DNA from: Candidatus Neomicrothrix sp. UBA7388
GTDB lineage: Bacteria; Actinomycetota; Acidimicrobiia; Acidimicrobiales; Poriferisodalaceae
Direction: 5' to 3'
DNA length: 42,938 nt
Assembly: GCA_002470695.1 (NCBI GenBank)
Contig: DKNM01000056.1
Location: 17,585-60,522 of the forward strand
In this document: positions 36,035 through 42,938 of the stretch, piece after piece
Position numbering within the stretch: the first letter of the stretch is position 1
How the letters are laid out: each line of letters starts with the position of its first letter
The notes under the pieces: model-generated
What the model was told of the DNA's origin: nothing
What the model saw: the letters and a program-made list of their open reading frames with translations, nothing else
The model's database searches: none
Position numbers and translations under genes: made by a program

Positions 36035-36211
36035 TCAAGAGGAGGCAAAGTTATTTTCGTTTAGCCACTTGGCGGCCGCTGCCGGGGCCACTCCATCCGC
36101 TAAGGATTTCAAGGTTGATTCAACTTTTGAGAACTCAATCTCGAGCTCATCAAGCTCAGACCCAATGAGCGGGCGACTCTCTCTCAACTCAAGCTCGTCT
36201 TCGTTAGTCAC
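36035..36211 (-). CDS. Small acidic protein (58 residues)
   Basis: GTG at 36211 to TGA at 36035 gives 58 residues, below usual ORF cut-offs: MTNEDELELRESRPLIGS, then an acidic helix (ELDELEIEFSKVESTLKSL) and AKWLNENN at the end. The helix looks like the short acidic actinobacterial proteins that pair a coiled region with a zinc-binding tail, but here no cysteines follow. A TATAGAT box sits about 14 bases before the start, so a short or leaderless transcript is possible. No Shine-Dalgarno site is seen. It ends tail to tail with the phosphatase. Confidence 0.5.
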   Translation of the reverse strand: MTNEDELELRESRPLIGSELDELEIEFSKVESTLKSLADGVAPAAAAKWLNENNFASS

Positions 36212-36330
36212 GTTGTCAGTTTACGATCTATAAAGAGCTACATTCCGGCAATCGAAGCAAATCAAACAACCAAAGTAGCCATAAAGAATTCGGCTTACCC
36301 ATCAAACGGGCATCCTAAAAGCCGTCTCGC

Positions 36331-36648
36331 TCAACGAATACAAACATCGAGCCGGCCCCGCATATAAGCACCACCGCAAAGTTCTAGAATTGAATTTTGT
36401 GGATGAGATTCAATGCACAGCGTTAGAGAACGATTGGGAATCACCGCCCAATCCGCTAATGCACCCACCTTGTCTTTGTCCCAAATGTAAAGCTGAGCCA
36501 ATAAACCCTCAAGTACAGCCTGGGAGACTCCGAGCGAGTGGCCTTCTACAGAGACCTGCAGTTGAGCAGGTGGAATTGGGCATTGAAGGAAGAGAAATAC
36601 TCTGATTCTAAAAAGGCGCCCGTCCCTACAAATTCCGAAAGCCGCCAA
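36331..36648 (-). CDS. Doubtful hypothetical protein (105 residues)
   Basis: The frame starts at TTG 36648 without a ribosome site and ends at TGA 36331. Its second half (for instance VSVEGHSLGVSQAVLEGLL and GALADWAVIPNRSL) has a protein-like composition, but I know no family. It fills most of an otherwise empty 519-base stretch before the tRNA. A plus-strand frame overlaps it; I judge the minus strand slightly more likely, and both may be chance. Confidence 0.3.
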   Translation of the reverse strand: MAAFGICRDGRLFRIRVFLFLQCPIPPAQLQVSVEGHSLGVSQAVLEGLLAQLYIWDKDKVGALADWAVIPNRSLTLCIESHPQNSILELCGGAYMRGRLDVCIR

Positions 36649-36730
36649 AATGAGACGCTTTTTGATTTCTCAAGGGAAATGAACGCCCGCTGCGGAGGGG
36701 CTAACGCGGGAGCACCGGTACTATAGAGTC
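36649..36730 (+). promoter_or_regulatory. Region upstream of tRNA-Lys with possible -10 box
   Basis: TACTAT (36719-36724) lies six bases before the tRNA 5' end, a fair -10 position if transcription starts at or next to the mature end. I could not find a good -35 box. No gene is seen. Confidence 0.35.
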
Positions 36731-36803
36731 GGGCCGCTAGCTCATCGGGTAGAGCAGGGGACTTTTAATCCCAAGGTGCCGGGTTCGAGACCCGGGCGGC
36801 CTA
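36731..36803 (+). tRNA. tRNA-Lys (anticodon TTT)
   Basis: The 73-base sequence folds into a complete cloverleaf: acceptor GGGCCGC with GCGGCCT (G1 pairs with U72 as a wobble), a D arm GCTC/GAGC, an anticodon loop CTTTTAA with anticodon TTT, and a T arm CCGGG/CCCGG with TTCGAGA. Anticodon-stem positions 27 and 43 read G and A, so the first pair of that stem is weak. CCA is not encoded. It lies tail to tail with the YbaK-type gene. Confidence 0.96.
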
Positions 36804-36806
36804 CAC

Positions 36807-37283
36807 CTATTTTGCTATCGATAAAACTTTGGCATCAGTTAGTTCAACCAAATCTTCCCATCGGATGGATATGTCAAGTCCTCGCTTGCCTCCACTGCAG
36901 TAGATTTCGTCAAGTTCAAAAACGGCGTCATCTAAAAATGTGACCAGTCGCTGTCGAGTGCCGAGAGGGCTTATCCCTCCTCGAACGTATCCAGTTACGC
37001 GTTCTGCTTTGGTCGAATGCGCCATCTTGGCATATTTACGCCCTGAAGCAGATGCCACTGCCTTTAAATTTAACGTCTTCAGGACTTGGATTACTGCAAG
37101 CACAAAGGTCGGATTGGGTTGGCTTTCGACCTCAACAACCAAGGTTTTAAACACACGATAAGCCCCTACGCCCAAAGCTTCAGATGCCTCTCGCCCAAAA
37201 TCAGTGACTGAGGGATCGTGCCGGTATTCGTGAATACCAATCGCCACTCCAGCAGATTCAGCAACTCGTATAGCTGGCGTCAT
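36807..37283 (-). CDS. ybaK: YbaK/EbsC-family Cys-tRNA(Pro) deacylase
   Basis: The 158-residue protein fits the YbaK family over its full length: FKTLVVEVES near residue 45 (the conserved Lys), TGYVRGGISPLGTRQ in the middle, and IYCSGGKRGLDISI near the end. YbaK hydrolyses Cys-tRNA(Pro) formed by mistake by prolyl-tRNA synthetase. The ATG is at 37283. A tRNA gene directly beside it is coincidental, since the tRNA is for lysine. Confidence 0.9.
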   Translation of the reverse strand: MTPAIRVAESAGVAIGIHEYRHDPSVTDFGREASEALGVGAYRVFKTLVVEVESQPNPTFVLAVIQVLKTLNLKAVASASGRKYAKMAHSTKAERVTGYVRGGISPLGTRQRLVTFLDDAVFELDEIYCSGGKRGLDISIRWEDLVELTDAKVLSIAK

Positions 37284-37311
37284 GGATTTAGCGCCCGCCC
37301 TTCACAATGGC

Positions 37312-37560
37312 CTATTCCACAAGATGAATATTATTACGCCTGCGGAGCCAATATTCATGCTCAACTTCATCAGCTTCGTGACGGCGGCGACGCAGCCGCG
37401 CTATAGCGGCGTGCCGCCTGGCAATCATTTCTTCGCGACTTTGTCTATTTATGCGCGTGTCGTTAATTTCGCGAATATGGGTCTGCGCCTTCAGCCGTCT
37501 AAATTCGTCGAACTCTACATCAACGACAAAGTCGCCATCGAATAATGTCGGGGTGTTCAT
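37312..37560 (-). CDS. Unknown basic protein after dUTPase (82 residues)
   Basis: I start at ATG 37560, since the frame upstream overlaps the dUTPase gene. The protein begins MNTPTLFDGDFVVDVEF, has a charged helical middle (EEMIARRHAAIARLRRRRH) and ends HEYWLRRRNN. I do not recognise it. It follows dut by 40 bases and may be cotranscribed with it. No ribosome site is obvious; AAGG lies 14 bases upstream. Confidence 0.55.
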   Translation of the reverse strand: MNTPTLFDGDFVVDVEFDEFRRLKAQTHIREINDTRINRQSREEMIARRHAAIARLRRRRHEADEVEHEYWLRRRNNIHLVE

Positions 37561-37600
37561 CGCTCTAGATTGCCTTAGGGGAGAGACAACCAAGTTTGGC

Positions 37601-38038
37601 TCAACGCCCAGAATGACCGAAGCCGCCTTGACCACGTTCAGTTTCGTCCAACGCTTCAGCCTCAAGCCAAGAAACTTCTTCTACACGTTGGATTACTAGC
37701 TGGGCGATCCTGTCCCCTCGAGCAACTTCATATGTTTCTTCGGGATCGGTGTTTATTAAAAGGACTTTGAGTTCATCTCTGTAACCGCTATCGATCAGCC
37801 CCGGCGTGTTCAAACAGGTGACACCGTGGCGCAGGGCAAGCCCGCTCCTTGGCTGCACAAAGCCGGCGTACCCTTGTGGGATTGCAATAGCAATCCCAGT
37901 CCCAACGAGAGCGCGACCACCGCGAGGCAGCAAGGTTACGTCCTCATTCGCAAGCAGATCAGCTCCCGCATCACCGGCTTTTGCGTATTTTGGTAAGGGG
38001 AGATCAGAATTGAGGCGCTGAACTGGGATGTGAATCAC
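37601..38038 (-). CDS. dut: dUTP diphosphatase
   Basis: The 145-residue trimeric dUTPase has all five motifs: AGDAGADLLA (1), QPRSGLALRHG (2), NTPGLIDSGYRDELKV (3), RGDRIAQLVIQ (4) and ERGQGGFGHSG (5, P-loop-like). It hydrolyses dUTP to dUMP and pyrophosphate, keeping uracil out of DNA. The start is GTG at 38038. It is divergent from the oligoribonuclease gene with 63 bases between. Confidence 0.95.
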   Translation of the reverse strand: MIHIPVQRLNSDLPLPKYAKAGDAGADLLANEDVTLLPRGGRALVGTGIAIAIPQGYAGFVQPRSGLALRHGVTCLNTPGLIDSGYRDELKVLLINTDPEETYEVARGDRIAQLVIQRVEEVSWLEAEALDETERGQGGFGHSGR

Positions 38039-38101
38039 ATCCCGACTTTAGGCACTCTTCAGCGACACTGCAGGCATCCCATCTAGGCGTAGCATGATTG
38101 C

Positions 38102-38656
38102 ATGCTCGTTTGGATGGATCTCGAAATGACAGGCCTTGAACCAAATCGACACGTGATAGTCGAGATCGCGACCATCATTACAGATGACCTGCTTGAGATA
38201 GTTGCCGAAGGGCCGGATCTGGTCATCCATGCTGCTGAAACTGAACTGGCTGAAATGGATGACTTCGTTCGCGATATGCATGTTCGGTCGGGTTTATTGG
38301 AGCAAATTCGTACCTCGTCAATAACTACTGACGAGGCAATGTCGCAAACCCTCAACTTTATTAAGCAACACATTAAATCTGAGAAATCAGTGCCGCTATG
38401 CGGGAACTCCATTGGGACAGACCGCAGGTTTCTCGATGCCCATATGCCGGAAATTGAAAATTTCTTGCACTACCGGTCAATTGATGTTTCAACCATCAAA
38501 GAGTTGTCGCGTAGGTGGAATCCGGAAGTTTTCAAAGGCGGGCCAAAAAAAGAAACCGCCCATCGAGCACTCGACGACATCCGCGAGAGCATCATTGAGT
38601 TAAAGCACTACCGACAGCATTTTTTTAACATAGTCACGAAATCAAATCCGAATTAG
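38102..38656 (+). CDS. orn: Oligoribonuclease (3'-5' exonuclease)
   Basis: The 184-residue DEDDh exonuclease has LVWMDLEMTGLEP at the start (D6, E8), the GNSIGTDRRFLDAHMP segment with the middle Asp, RSIDVSTIKEL and HRALDDIRESI with the final His and Asp. It degrades the last di- to pentanucleotides of RNA, including pGpG. The ATG is at 38102. Neighbouring dut and orn are divergent. Confidence 0.95.
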   Translation: MLVWMDLEMTGLEPNRHVIVEIATIITDDLLEIVAEGPDLVIHAAETELAEMDDFVRDMHVRSGLLEQIRTSSITTDEAMSQTLNFIKQHIKSEKSVPLCGNSIGTDRRFLDAHMPEIENFLHYRSIDVSTIKELSRRWNPEVFKGGPKKETAHRALDDIRESIIELKHYRQHFFNIVTKSNPN

Positions 38657-38678
38657 ATAAAGCTGTATGATTTTCTAA

Positions 38679-39767
38679 ATGAATCGCCCGATGCGCGAGG
38701 AGCAACAACCACCCGACGAGGCGATCATTGAGCTTGCTCCAAACATTCGACGACTGCAGCTGCCAATGTCGATGCCTGGTTTAGGTCATGTCAACTGCTA
38801 CATACTCGATGATGAAAACGGCGCCGCTCTAGTCGACCCGGGTCTACCCGGACCGGCAAACTGGAAAGCGCTTATCGAAGGACTGCGGCGCGCCGAGGTG
38901 CCTCCGGAGCAAGTCCACTCAATTATCATCACGCACAGTCACCCTGATCATTTTGGGGCGGCAGGACATTTTCATAACAAATACGGGTCAGCAATCATTA
39001 CCCACAAGAATTTCCGTATGTGGTGGAATCTCGATGAGGAAGACGATAACCCCCTTGAGAACATTGACGCAGTAAACGAAAATGCCCAGCTCAGAGATGA
39101 CCCGCTCTTTGCAGATCTTGACACCGGTCCTCGAGGACCTACTCCTTGGGGCGGTGAACGCTACAAGATGCCTTGGCATCGAAGGCTTGGTTACACAATG
39201 ATGCGCAAAGGCTGGGGCGGATCTTGGTTCTCTACTCCCTCCCCCACCCATCGGATTGAAGATGCAGATCGCATTAGCTTGGCGCGACGAGAGTTCGTTG
39301 CTGTACACACTCCTGGCCATACGGCTGATCATCTTTGTCTCTTCGACCCAGAGGAGGGGGTGATGCTCTGCGGAGATCACGTCCTTCCGACCATTACACC
39401 CCACATTTCGGGCTTTGGACCCGCAGCAGATCCTCTCAAAGATTTCTTTGAAAGCCTCGACCGAGTCGGTTCCTTCGAGGGAGTCAAGCTTGGCCTACCC
39501 GCCCATGGCCAACCATTCGACAACCTCTCGGAGCGAGTACTTGACATAAAATGTCACCACGAGGAGCGCCTTAACATGCTTCGAGAATCATCCGATCATC
39601 TTGGGAGAGCTTCCGTTCAGGAGTACATGAAGGAATTATTTAAACAGAGGTCCTGGGGCCCAATGGCCGAGTCTGAAACTTTTGCTCATCTGGAACACCT
39701 GCGACAGACAGGTGAAAACGACGCGACACGAAATTCAAACGGCGTGTTGGAGTACGCATTTCGATAG
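38679..39767 (+). CDS. MBL-fold metallo-hydrolase (LACTB2/glyoxalase-II-like)
   Basis: The 362-residue protein has THSHPDHFGAAGHF (about 85-98, the metal-binding HxHxDH), HTPGHTADHLCLFD, CGDHVLP and a late PAHGQPF, matching a two-metal hydrolase. The C-terminal part with HHEERLNMLRE is a helical domain typical of the RNase Z-like or LACTB2-like group. Substrate unknown. The ATG has no clear ribosome site; a second ATG four codons on is possible. It starts 22 bases after orn. Confidence 0.9.
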   Translation: MNRPMREEQQPPDEAIIELAPNIRRLQLPMSMPGLGHVNCYILDDENGAALVDPGLPGPANWKALIEGLRRAEVPPEQVHSIIITHSHPDHFGAAGHFHNKYGSAIITHKNFRMWWNLDEEDDNPLENIDAVNENAQLRDDPLFADLDTGPRGPTPWGGERYKMPWHRRLGYTMMRKGWGGSWFSTPSPTHRIEDADRISLARREFVAVHTPGHTADHLCLFDPEEGVMLCGDHVLPTITPHISGFGPAADPLKDFFESLDRVGSFEGVKLGLPAHGQPFDNLSERVLDIKCHHEERLNMLRESSDHLGRASVQEYMKELFKQRSWGPMAESETFAHLEHLRQTGENDATRNSNGVLEYAFR

Positions 39768-40237
39768 CGGAGCCACTCGATCGACCTAATTCTGTTGGAA
39801 CGATGCAAGCGAATAGCTACGCTTTTACGCCGGCGGATTTCTGTCGTGGTTTTATTCGTTTGACTCAGCCCAGAAGTTTGTGATCACCTTGTTTCCGCTC
39901 TTAACAACTCTCTCGGAATAGTTGAACTCATGCGTCCTTATTCTTCGACAACTTCGCCAAATTACCGAAACACGGTCTCGCGCGCTGTTTCGTCGTCATA
40001 TATGCCTGGCTCGCTATGTGGAATCGAGTTTCGTCAAACATTTACCAGCATGGCGACTACCACTTATTTCGAAGCAAATAAGCATCAGGTTGGGCGACCT
40101 TCGGAGGAGCAGATGTAGCTGCAACTAGCACATCAAAGAATCCGCTGAAAGGTCGCCGGTCCGCCGGCGGCCTTTCTGCTTTTCCAAAACACTGCCAAAA
40201 AATCGAAATCAATCACCAAAAAAGTAAAGGAGAGAAA
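39768..40237 (+). promoter_or_regulatory. Long leader of the WhiB7-like gene, with attenuator-like elements
   Basis: This 470-base stretch holds no recognised protein gene. It contains a TTGACT box (39860-39865) after a TTTTATT run but no clear -10; a 13-codon uORF (GTG 39880 to TAG 39921); a longer open frame 39930-40118; a GGAGGAG site (40103-40109) in front of an ATG-TAG start-stop element (40113-40118); and GGCGACCTT (40093-40101), which is the exact complement of AAGGTCGCC (40149-40157) in the 5' arm of the terminator below. Together these suggest transcription attenuation. The uORFs are unproven. Confidence 0.6.
40147..40183 (+). terminator. Hairpin plus T-tract 55 bases before the whiB-like start
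   Basis: GAAAGGTCGCCGG (40147-40159) pairs with CCGGCGGCCTTTC (40164-40176): 13 base pairs including one G-U, with a TCCG loop, followed by CTGCTTTT. This is a convincing intrinsic terminator on the plus strand. Since it lies in the leader of the next gene, it would block its own downstream gene unless antiterminated. Confidence 0.8.
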
Positions 40238-40567
40238 ATGTTTGAACTTCTCATCCAAACCGAAGACAAATGGAAACCCACAGGAAGATGTAACGACAAC
40301 CACGGAACTCTTTCGCACTTGTTTTTCTCTGACGATATTGCCCATCAAGCGCGAGCAAAGGCCATGTGCGCCAAGTGCCCAGTGAGTTCAGAATGCTTGG
40401 ACGCCGCATTAACTCGAAAGGAGTTATGGGGTATTTGGGGCGGTGAACTATTTGAAAACGGTCGGATCGTGCTCAACAAGCGAGGTCGGGGACGCCCGCC
40501 CAAAGAGCCGCGTTCAATGTGCGACATTGCTGAAGTGCCTGTTCCTCCGAATTTGGTTCCTGCGTAA
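40238..40567 (+). CDS. WhiB7-like iron-sulfur transcription regulator
   Basis: The 109-residue protein has the four [4Fe-4S] ligands at C18, C44, C47 and C53 (CAKCPVSSEC), GIWGG at 65-69 and a C-terminal RGRP at 84-87 (AT-hook), followed by PKEPRSM. An AT-hook after the G(I/V)WGG turn is the mark of WhiB7, which binds AT-rich DNA next to -35 boxes and turns on intrinsic antibiotic resistance. An AAAGGAG site lies seven bases before the ATG. An extra Cys at about 94 is not a usual ligand. Other WhiB subtypes remain possible. Confidence 0.88.
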   Translation: MFELLIQTEDKWKPTGRCNDNHGTLSHLFFSDDIAHQARAKAMCAKCPVSSECLDAALTRKELWGIWGGELFENGRIVLNKRGRGRPPKEPRSMCDIAEVPVPPNLVPA

Positions 40568-40766
40568 GCGCTCAAAAGGCGAATTTCGCCAATTTTATAT
40601 TTTGACCTACTGGCACGCGAATCTGAGGGCCTCCGAAATGGCCGCCCAACAGCAACTCGCAGTAACCAGTTCGGTTGAGGAGCCCTCGGGTACTTTGCCC
40701 GGGGGTTCCGGCGCGTCAAGAGGGTACCGTAACTGGCAGTAACCACAATGAGTGCTTGGGAGAGGC
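40568..40766 (+). other. Gap between the WhiB-like gene and tlpA-like gene
   Basis: It holds a strong hairpin (40679-40690 with 40698-40709; 12 pairs including two G-U, loop TACTTTG), without a T-tract. A 34-codon ORF (40638-40742, starting MAAQQQLAVT) covers it and has a GAGGG eight bases before the ATG. I do not recognise the peptide, and a hairpin inside argues for a structural RNA role; either reading is weak. GCAGTAACCA occurs twice (40659-40668 and 40736-40745). Confidence 0.35.
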
Positions 40767-41309
40767 ATGATCTACCGTTGGAGACGCCCGTTACTAGGTT
40801 TCCTTTTCATCTATGTAGCAGGGGCATCAGTTTTCCTCGCTACGGGTTGGAGCGGGGACTCAAGGCTGCCGAGCGGTGCTCAAGCGGAGTCAAGTCCCGA
40901 CGCAGACACAAAGTTTTATAAGCTTGTATTTGAGGACTTTGAGGGCACCAAAAGATCGTTTAATTCGTTTGCCGGTCGTCCATTTGTCGTTAATTTTTTC
41001 GCCTCATGGTGCGCTCCCTGCGTTGAAGAAATGCCATATTTTCAGCGACTTCATGAAGTTCGTGGGGGAACAATCCAGATCATAGGGCTAGCTGTCGAAG
41101 GTCTACGTCCCGCCAGAAATCTAGTTCAGTCAACGGGTGTTACTTATCAAGTAGGGCTCGACAAGAGCGATCTATTGATCGAATTCGGTGGAGTTGCTAT
41201 GCCAACAACAGCGTTTGTTTCGAAAGATGGGGAATTGCTAGAAACCCACAGCGGAATCATCACCTACGAAGATCTACTTTCTCGGGTAAACGAGTTGTTC
41301 GATGGGTGA
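40767..41309 (+). CDS. TlpA/ResA-like membrane-anchored thiol oxidoreductase
   Basis: I start at the ATG at 40767 with GGGAG four bases upstream; a GTG five codons earlier is in frame. The 180-residue protein has one N-terminal helix (about 8-28), then a thioredoxin fold with CAPC (C82, C85) and the cis-Pro in AMPTTAF. Such proteins reduce apocytochrome c thiols on the outer side of the membrane before haem attachment. It overlaps the ccdA-like gene by eight bases, the source of its electrons. Confidence 0.9.
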   Translation: MIYRWRRPLLGFLFIYVAGASVFLATGWSGDSRLPSGAQAESSPDADTKFYKLVFEDFEGTKRSFNSFAGRPFVVNFFASWCAPCVEEMPYFQRLHEVRGGTIQIIGLAVEGLRPARNLVQSTGVTYQVGLDKSDLLIEFGGVAMPTTAFVSKDGELLETHSGIITYEDLLSRVNELFDG

Positions 41310-42156
41310 TCTCAATCTGGCGTTCGCGTTCACTGCAGGCATTTTGGCAACTATCAACCCCTGTGGCTTCGCTATGTTGCCAGCTTACGTTTCGTACTTT
41401 CTCGGCATCGAAGCAAATTCGGAGCCCGAAAGTGGAGCAAGTATTGGCCGGGCTCTCGTGACTGGGAGCACTGTTTCAGCCGGTTTTCTGATTGTCTTTG
41501 GGTTAATAGGCGTCCTTGTAACCGCAGGCCTCACAGCTATAAGAGAAGTTGTGCCGTGGATAGCTATTGGTATTGGTTTCGCGTTAATGATTTTGGGAAC
41601 AACGGTCATGCGGGGCGGGCAATTAAGCGTTGTGTTACCCAAGTTCGAAAAGGGGACAAAAGGAACTGACTTGCGGAGCCTTCTTTTGTTCGGGGTCTCC
41701 TACGCCGTGGCATCAGTTTCCTGCGGCTTGCCTACCTTCATTGTCGTCGTCTCAACTTCAGTCAGCGATTTCGCGTCGGGATTTATAGCGTTTGTTTTTT
41801 ATGCACTAGGTATGTCAGTCACACTTCTCGCGGTAACAATTAGCTTGGCCCTGGCTCGTTCTAGTTTTTTAAATCAAATTAGAGCTCTAGTTCGATTCGT
41901 GGATCGAGCTTCAGGTCTACTAATGATCATGGCTGGGATTTATCTGGTCACTTTTTGGCTTCTTGAAAGGACAGGGACCTCACCAAACTGGTTTGTAACA
42001 ACAATCGAGGGGTGGAGTTCTGGATTGAACAATGCGATTACGGCCTTAGGAGGCGTTCGCACAGGAATTCTCCTTACGATAGTTATTGCACTCGGGTTGA
42101 TTGTTTGGCTTTTGCAGCTCGGGCAATCCACAAGTGAGTCCAGGAAAAGAGTTTAA
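41302..42156 (+). CDS. ccdA: CcdA/DsbD-like transmembrane thiol carrier
   Basis: The 284-residue, roughly seven-helix protein has its two redox cysteines at C21 (NPCGFAMLPAY) and C141 (VSCGLPTF), the CcdA signature. It carries reducing equivalents from cytoplasmic thioredoxin across the membrane to TlpA/ResA-like proteins for cytochrome c maturation. The window has at least two c-type cytochromes that need it. It follows the TlpA-like gene with an eight-base overlap, which indicates cotranslation. Confidence 0.92.
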   Translation: MGDLNLAFAFTAGILATINPCGFAMLPAYVSYFLGIEANSEPESGASIGRALVTGSTVSAGFLIVFGLIGVLVTAGLTAIREVVPWIAIGIGFALMILGTTVMRGGQLSVVLPKFEKGTKGTDLRSLLLFGVSYAVASVSCGLPTFIVVVSTSVSDFASGFIAFVFYALGMSVTLLAVTISLALARSSFLNQIRALVRFVDRASGLLMIMAGIYLVTFWLLERTGTSPNWFVTTIEGWSSGLNNAITALGGVRTGILLTIVIALGLIVWLLQLGQSTSESRKRV

Positions 42157-42158
42157 AA

Positions 42159-42839
42159 GTGGCATTACATCTAGGGCGTCATGAGCTTTTGGACAGCGAT
42201 AGACCCTTTGAAGCGCTGCTCGCGCAGCCGGGAGTTAATGAGGTGCTGCAGCTTGACTCACGCTTTGGCTTTATGGCTTTCCACGGAGGCTGGCTTGAAG
42301 AAGTGACTGACGACATCGCTAGTACTGCAGCAGAACGATCCGGTTCCTCTTATTACGGCGTGCTTCAAGGGCCAGATGATCAATGGCACATCCCGTCCCA
42401 TCTCGTAAATCCAGCTGAATCAGCAAATTTGGCTCGATTCTTAGATCACGTTGACGTTGTAATCGCTGTGCATGGATTTGGCAGACCCGACCTTCTTCGC
42501 TCAGTTTTGCTTGGCGGTCAGAATCGCGACCTGGCAGAATTTCTTGCTTGTCGACTTATCGCTCATCTGCCTCATTATGAGGTTGTTCACGATCTTTCGA
42601 AGATTCCCTCTCGACTCCGAGGCCAACATGAACGAAACCCTGTCAACTTACCTAGGGGCGGCGGGGTACAGATAGAACTTCCGCCTCGGATCCGTGGGAA
42701 GAGCCCTATGTGGACAGGCTTTAGAGGCCCAGGCCGTGTGCCGCACCACGAAGCTTTAATAAATGGTCTTGCGGCAACTGCGCAAGCGTGGTCCACCCGC
42801 TATGAAGATGTCGGTTTTTCAGGGAGAGAGTCTGCTTAG
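42159..42839 (+). CDS. Poly-gamma-glutamate-hydrolase-like protein
   Basis: The 226-residue protein resembles the phage-derived PGA depolymerase family (pfam05908): [17 protein letters not shown] (His near residue 41) at the N-terminus, [16 protein letters not shown] (second His), [13 protein letters not shown] in the middle, and [13 protein letters not shown] near the C-terminus. The His/Glu pattern fits a zinc-dependent amidohydrolase. Its role in this cell is unknown; it could act on cell wall or other gamma-glutamyl substrates. The start is GTG at 42159, two bases after ccdA. Its last 21 bases overlap the pdxH end on the other strand. Confidence 0.7.
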   Translation: MALHLGRHELLDSDRPFEALLAQPGVNEVLQLDSRFGFMAFHGGWLEEVTDDIASTAAERSGSSYYGVLQGPDDQWHIPSHLVNPAESANLARFLDHVDVVIAVHGFGRPDLLRSVLLGGQNRDLAEFLACRLIAHLPHYEVVHDLSKIPSRLRGQHERNPVNLPRGGGVQIELPPRIRGKSPMWTGFRGPGRVPHHEALINGLAATAQAWSTRYEDVGFSGRESA

Positions 42840-42938
42840 ATCCCATCCTGACTCAGTTCGGGTATAGAGCAAACGGTCGTGGAGCCGGTGAGGTCTACCT
42901 TGCCAAAATTCAACTTTCTGCGGCCGAAGAAGATAGCC
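42819..42938 (-). CDS. pdxH: Pyridoxamine 5'-phosphate oxidase, C-terminal end (cut by window edge)
   Basis: Reading the minus strand from the window edge gives 39 codons to TGA at 42819: [14 protein letters not shown], then [10 protein letters not shown], then [11 protein letters not shown]. This is the conserved PdxH C-terminus, EFWQG followed by RLHDR and the RLxP end. PdxH oxidises pyridoxamine or pyridoxine phosphate to pyridoxal phosphate with FMN. The frame is open to the edge. It is tail to tail with the PGA-hydrolase-like gene. Confidence 0.92.
   Translation of the reverse strand, partial: GYLLRPQKVEFWQGRPHRLHDRLLYTRTESGWDLSRLSP

Noticed and set aside
36390..36605. Plus-strand ORF with a CPKC motif upstream of the tRNA
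   Set aside because: No ribosome site, no recognisable family and it overlaps a slightly better minus-strand frame; a single CxxC is weak evidence.
36731..36803. tRNA-Lys as an integration (att) site
   Set aside because: No integrase, no repeat of the tRNA 3' end and no change in gene type around it were seen.
39930..40118. 62-residue ORF in the whiB leader as an ordinary gene
   Set aside because: No ribosome site, unusual composition, and it ends on an element with a more plausible regulatory role; kept only as a possible leader frame.
40443..40742. 99-codon plus-strand ORF overlapping the WhiB-like gene
   Set aside because: Its first 40 codons are a shifted frame of the whiB-like gene. 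Only the 34-codon tail could be separate, noted as doubtful.

Overview
The window looks like a piece of an actinobacterial chromosome of moderate GC content, most likely class Acidimicrobiia. That placement is inferred: a WhiB-family regulator with an AT-hook and a MshA-like mycothiol glycosyltransferase (with a YbjN-domain partner, as in mycobacteria) mark an actinobacterium. The split cytochrome b and moderate GC fit the marine Acidimicrobiia better than mycobacteria or streptomycetes. No plasmid, phage, IS or CRISPR signal was found.

Bases 1-25883 form one unbroken minus-strand respiratory convoy. In order of transcription it holds: a small membrane protein, a 2x[4Fe-4S] ferredoxin, a cytochrome b split into two genes, a Rieske protein, a diheme cytochrome c and an unknown membrane protein. 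Next comes a complete 14-gene complex I (nuoA to nuoN, 20607 to 5609). After a 181-base gap follows a second complex I set (nuoA, B, C, D, H, I, J, K and the start of nuoL) that lacks the NADH-oxidising genes nuoE, F and G. The window's left edge cuts this second nuoL inside a His/Asp-rich repeat.

From a 384-base divergent control region (25884-26267) a monoheme membrane cytochrome c and a geranylgeranyl-reductase-family flavoprotein run on the plus strand. Bases 28385-35358 are a minus-strand housekeeping block: a MoaD-like protein, a membrane protein, mshA, a YbjN-domain protein, proC, a SAM hydrolase with a translationally coupled 29-residue membrane peptide, hemC, hemD and a HAD phosphatase. 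Bases 35442-38656 mix a histidine phosphatase, a small acidic protein, tRNA-Lys(TTT), a YbaK-type deacylase, dUTPase and oligoribonuclease.

The right end (38679-42938, plus strand) has an MBL-fold hydrolase, a WhiB7-like regulator behind a long leader that looks like a transcription attenuator, a TlpA/ResA thioredoxin coupled to CcdA, a poly-gamma-glutamate-hydrolase-like protein, and on the minus strand the last 39 codons of pdxH.

Functionally the window is an electron-transport locus: two versions of complex I feeding the quinone pool, a b6f-like quinol-cytochrome c reductase with its own ferredoxin, several c-type cytochromes, a possible quinone-tailoring reductase, haem synthesis genes and thiol-redox genes for cytochrome c maturation. 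The most unusual regulatory element is the attenuator-like leader of the WhiB7-like gene. The most unusual protein features are the NuoL His/Asp repeat and a short N-terminal motif shared by two respiratory proteins.
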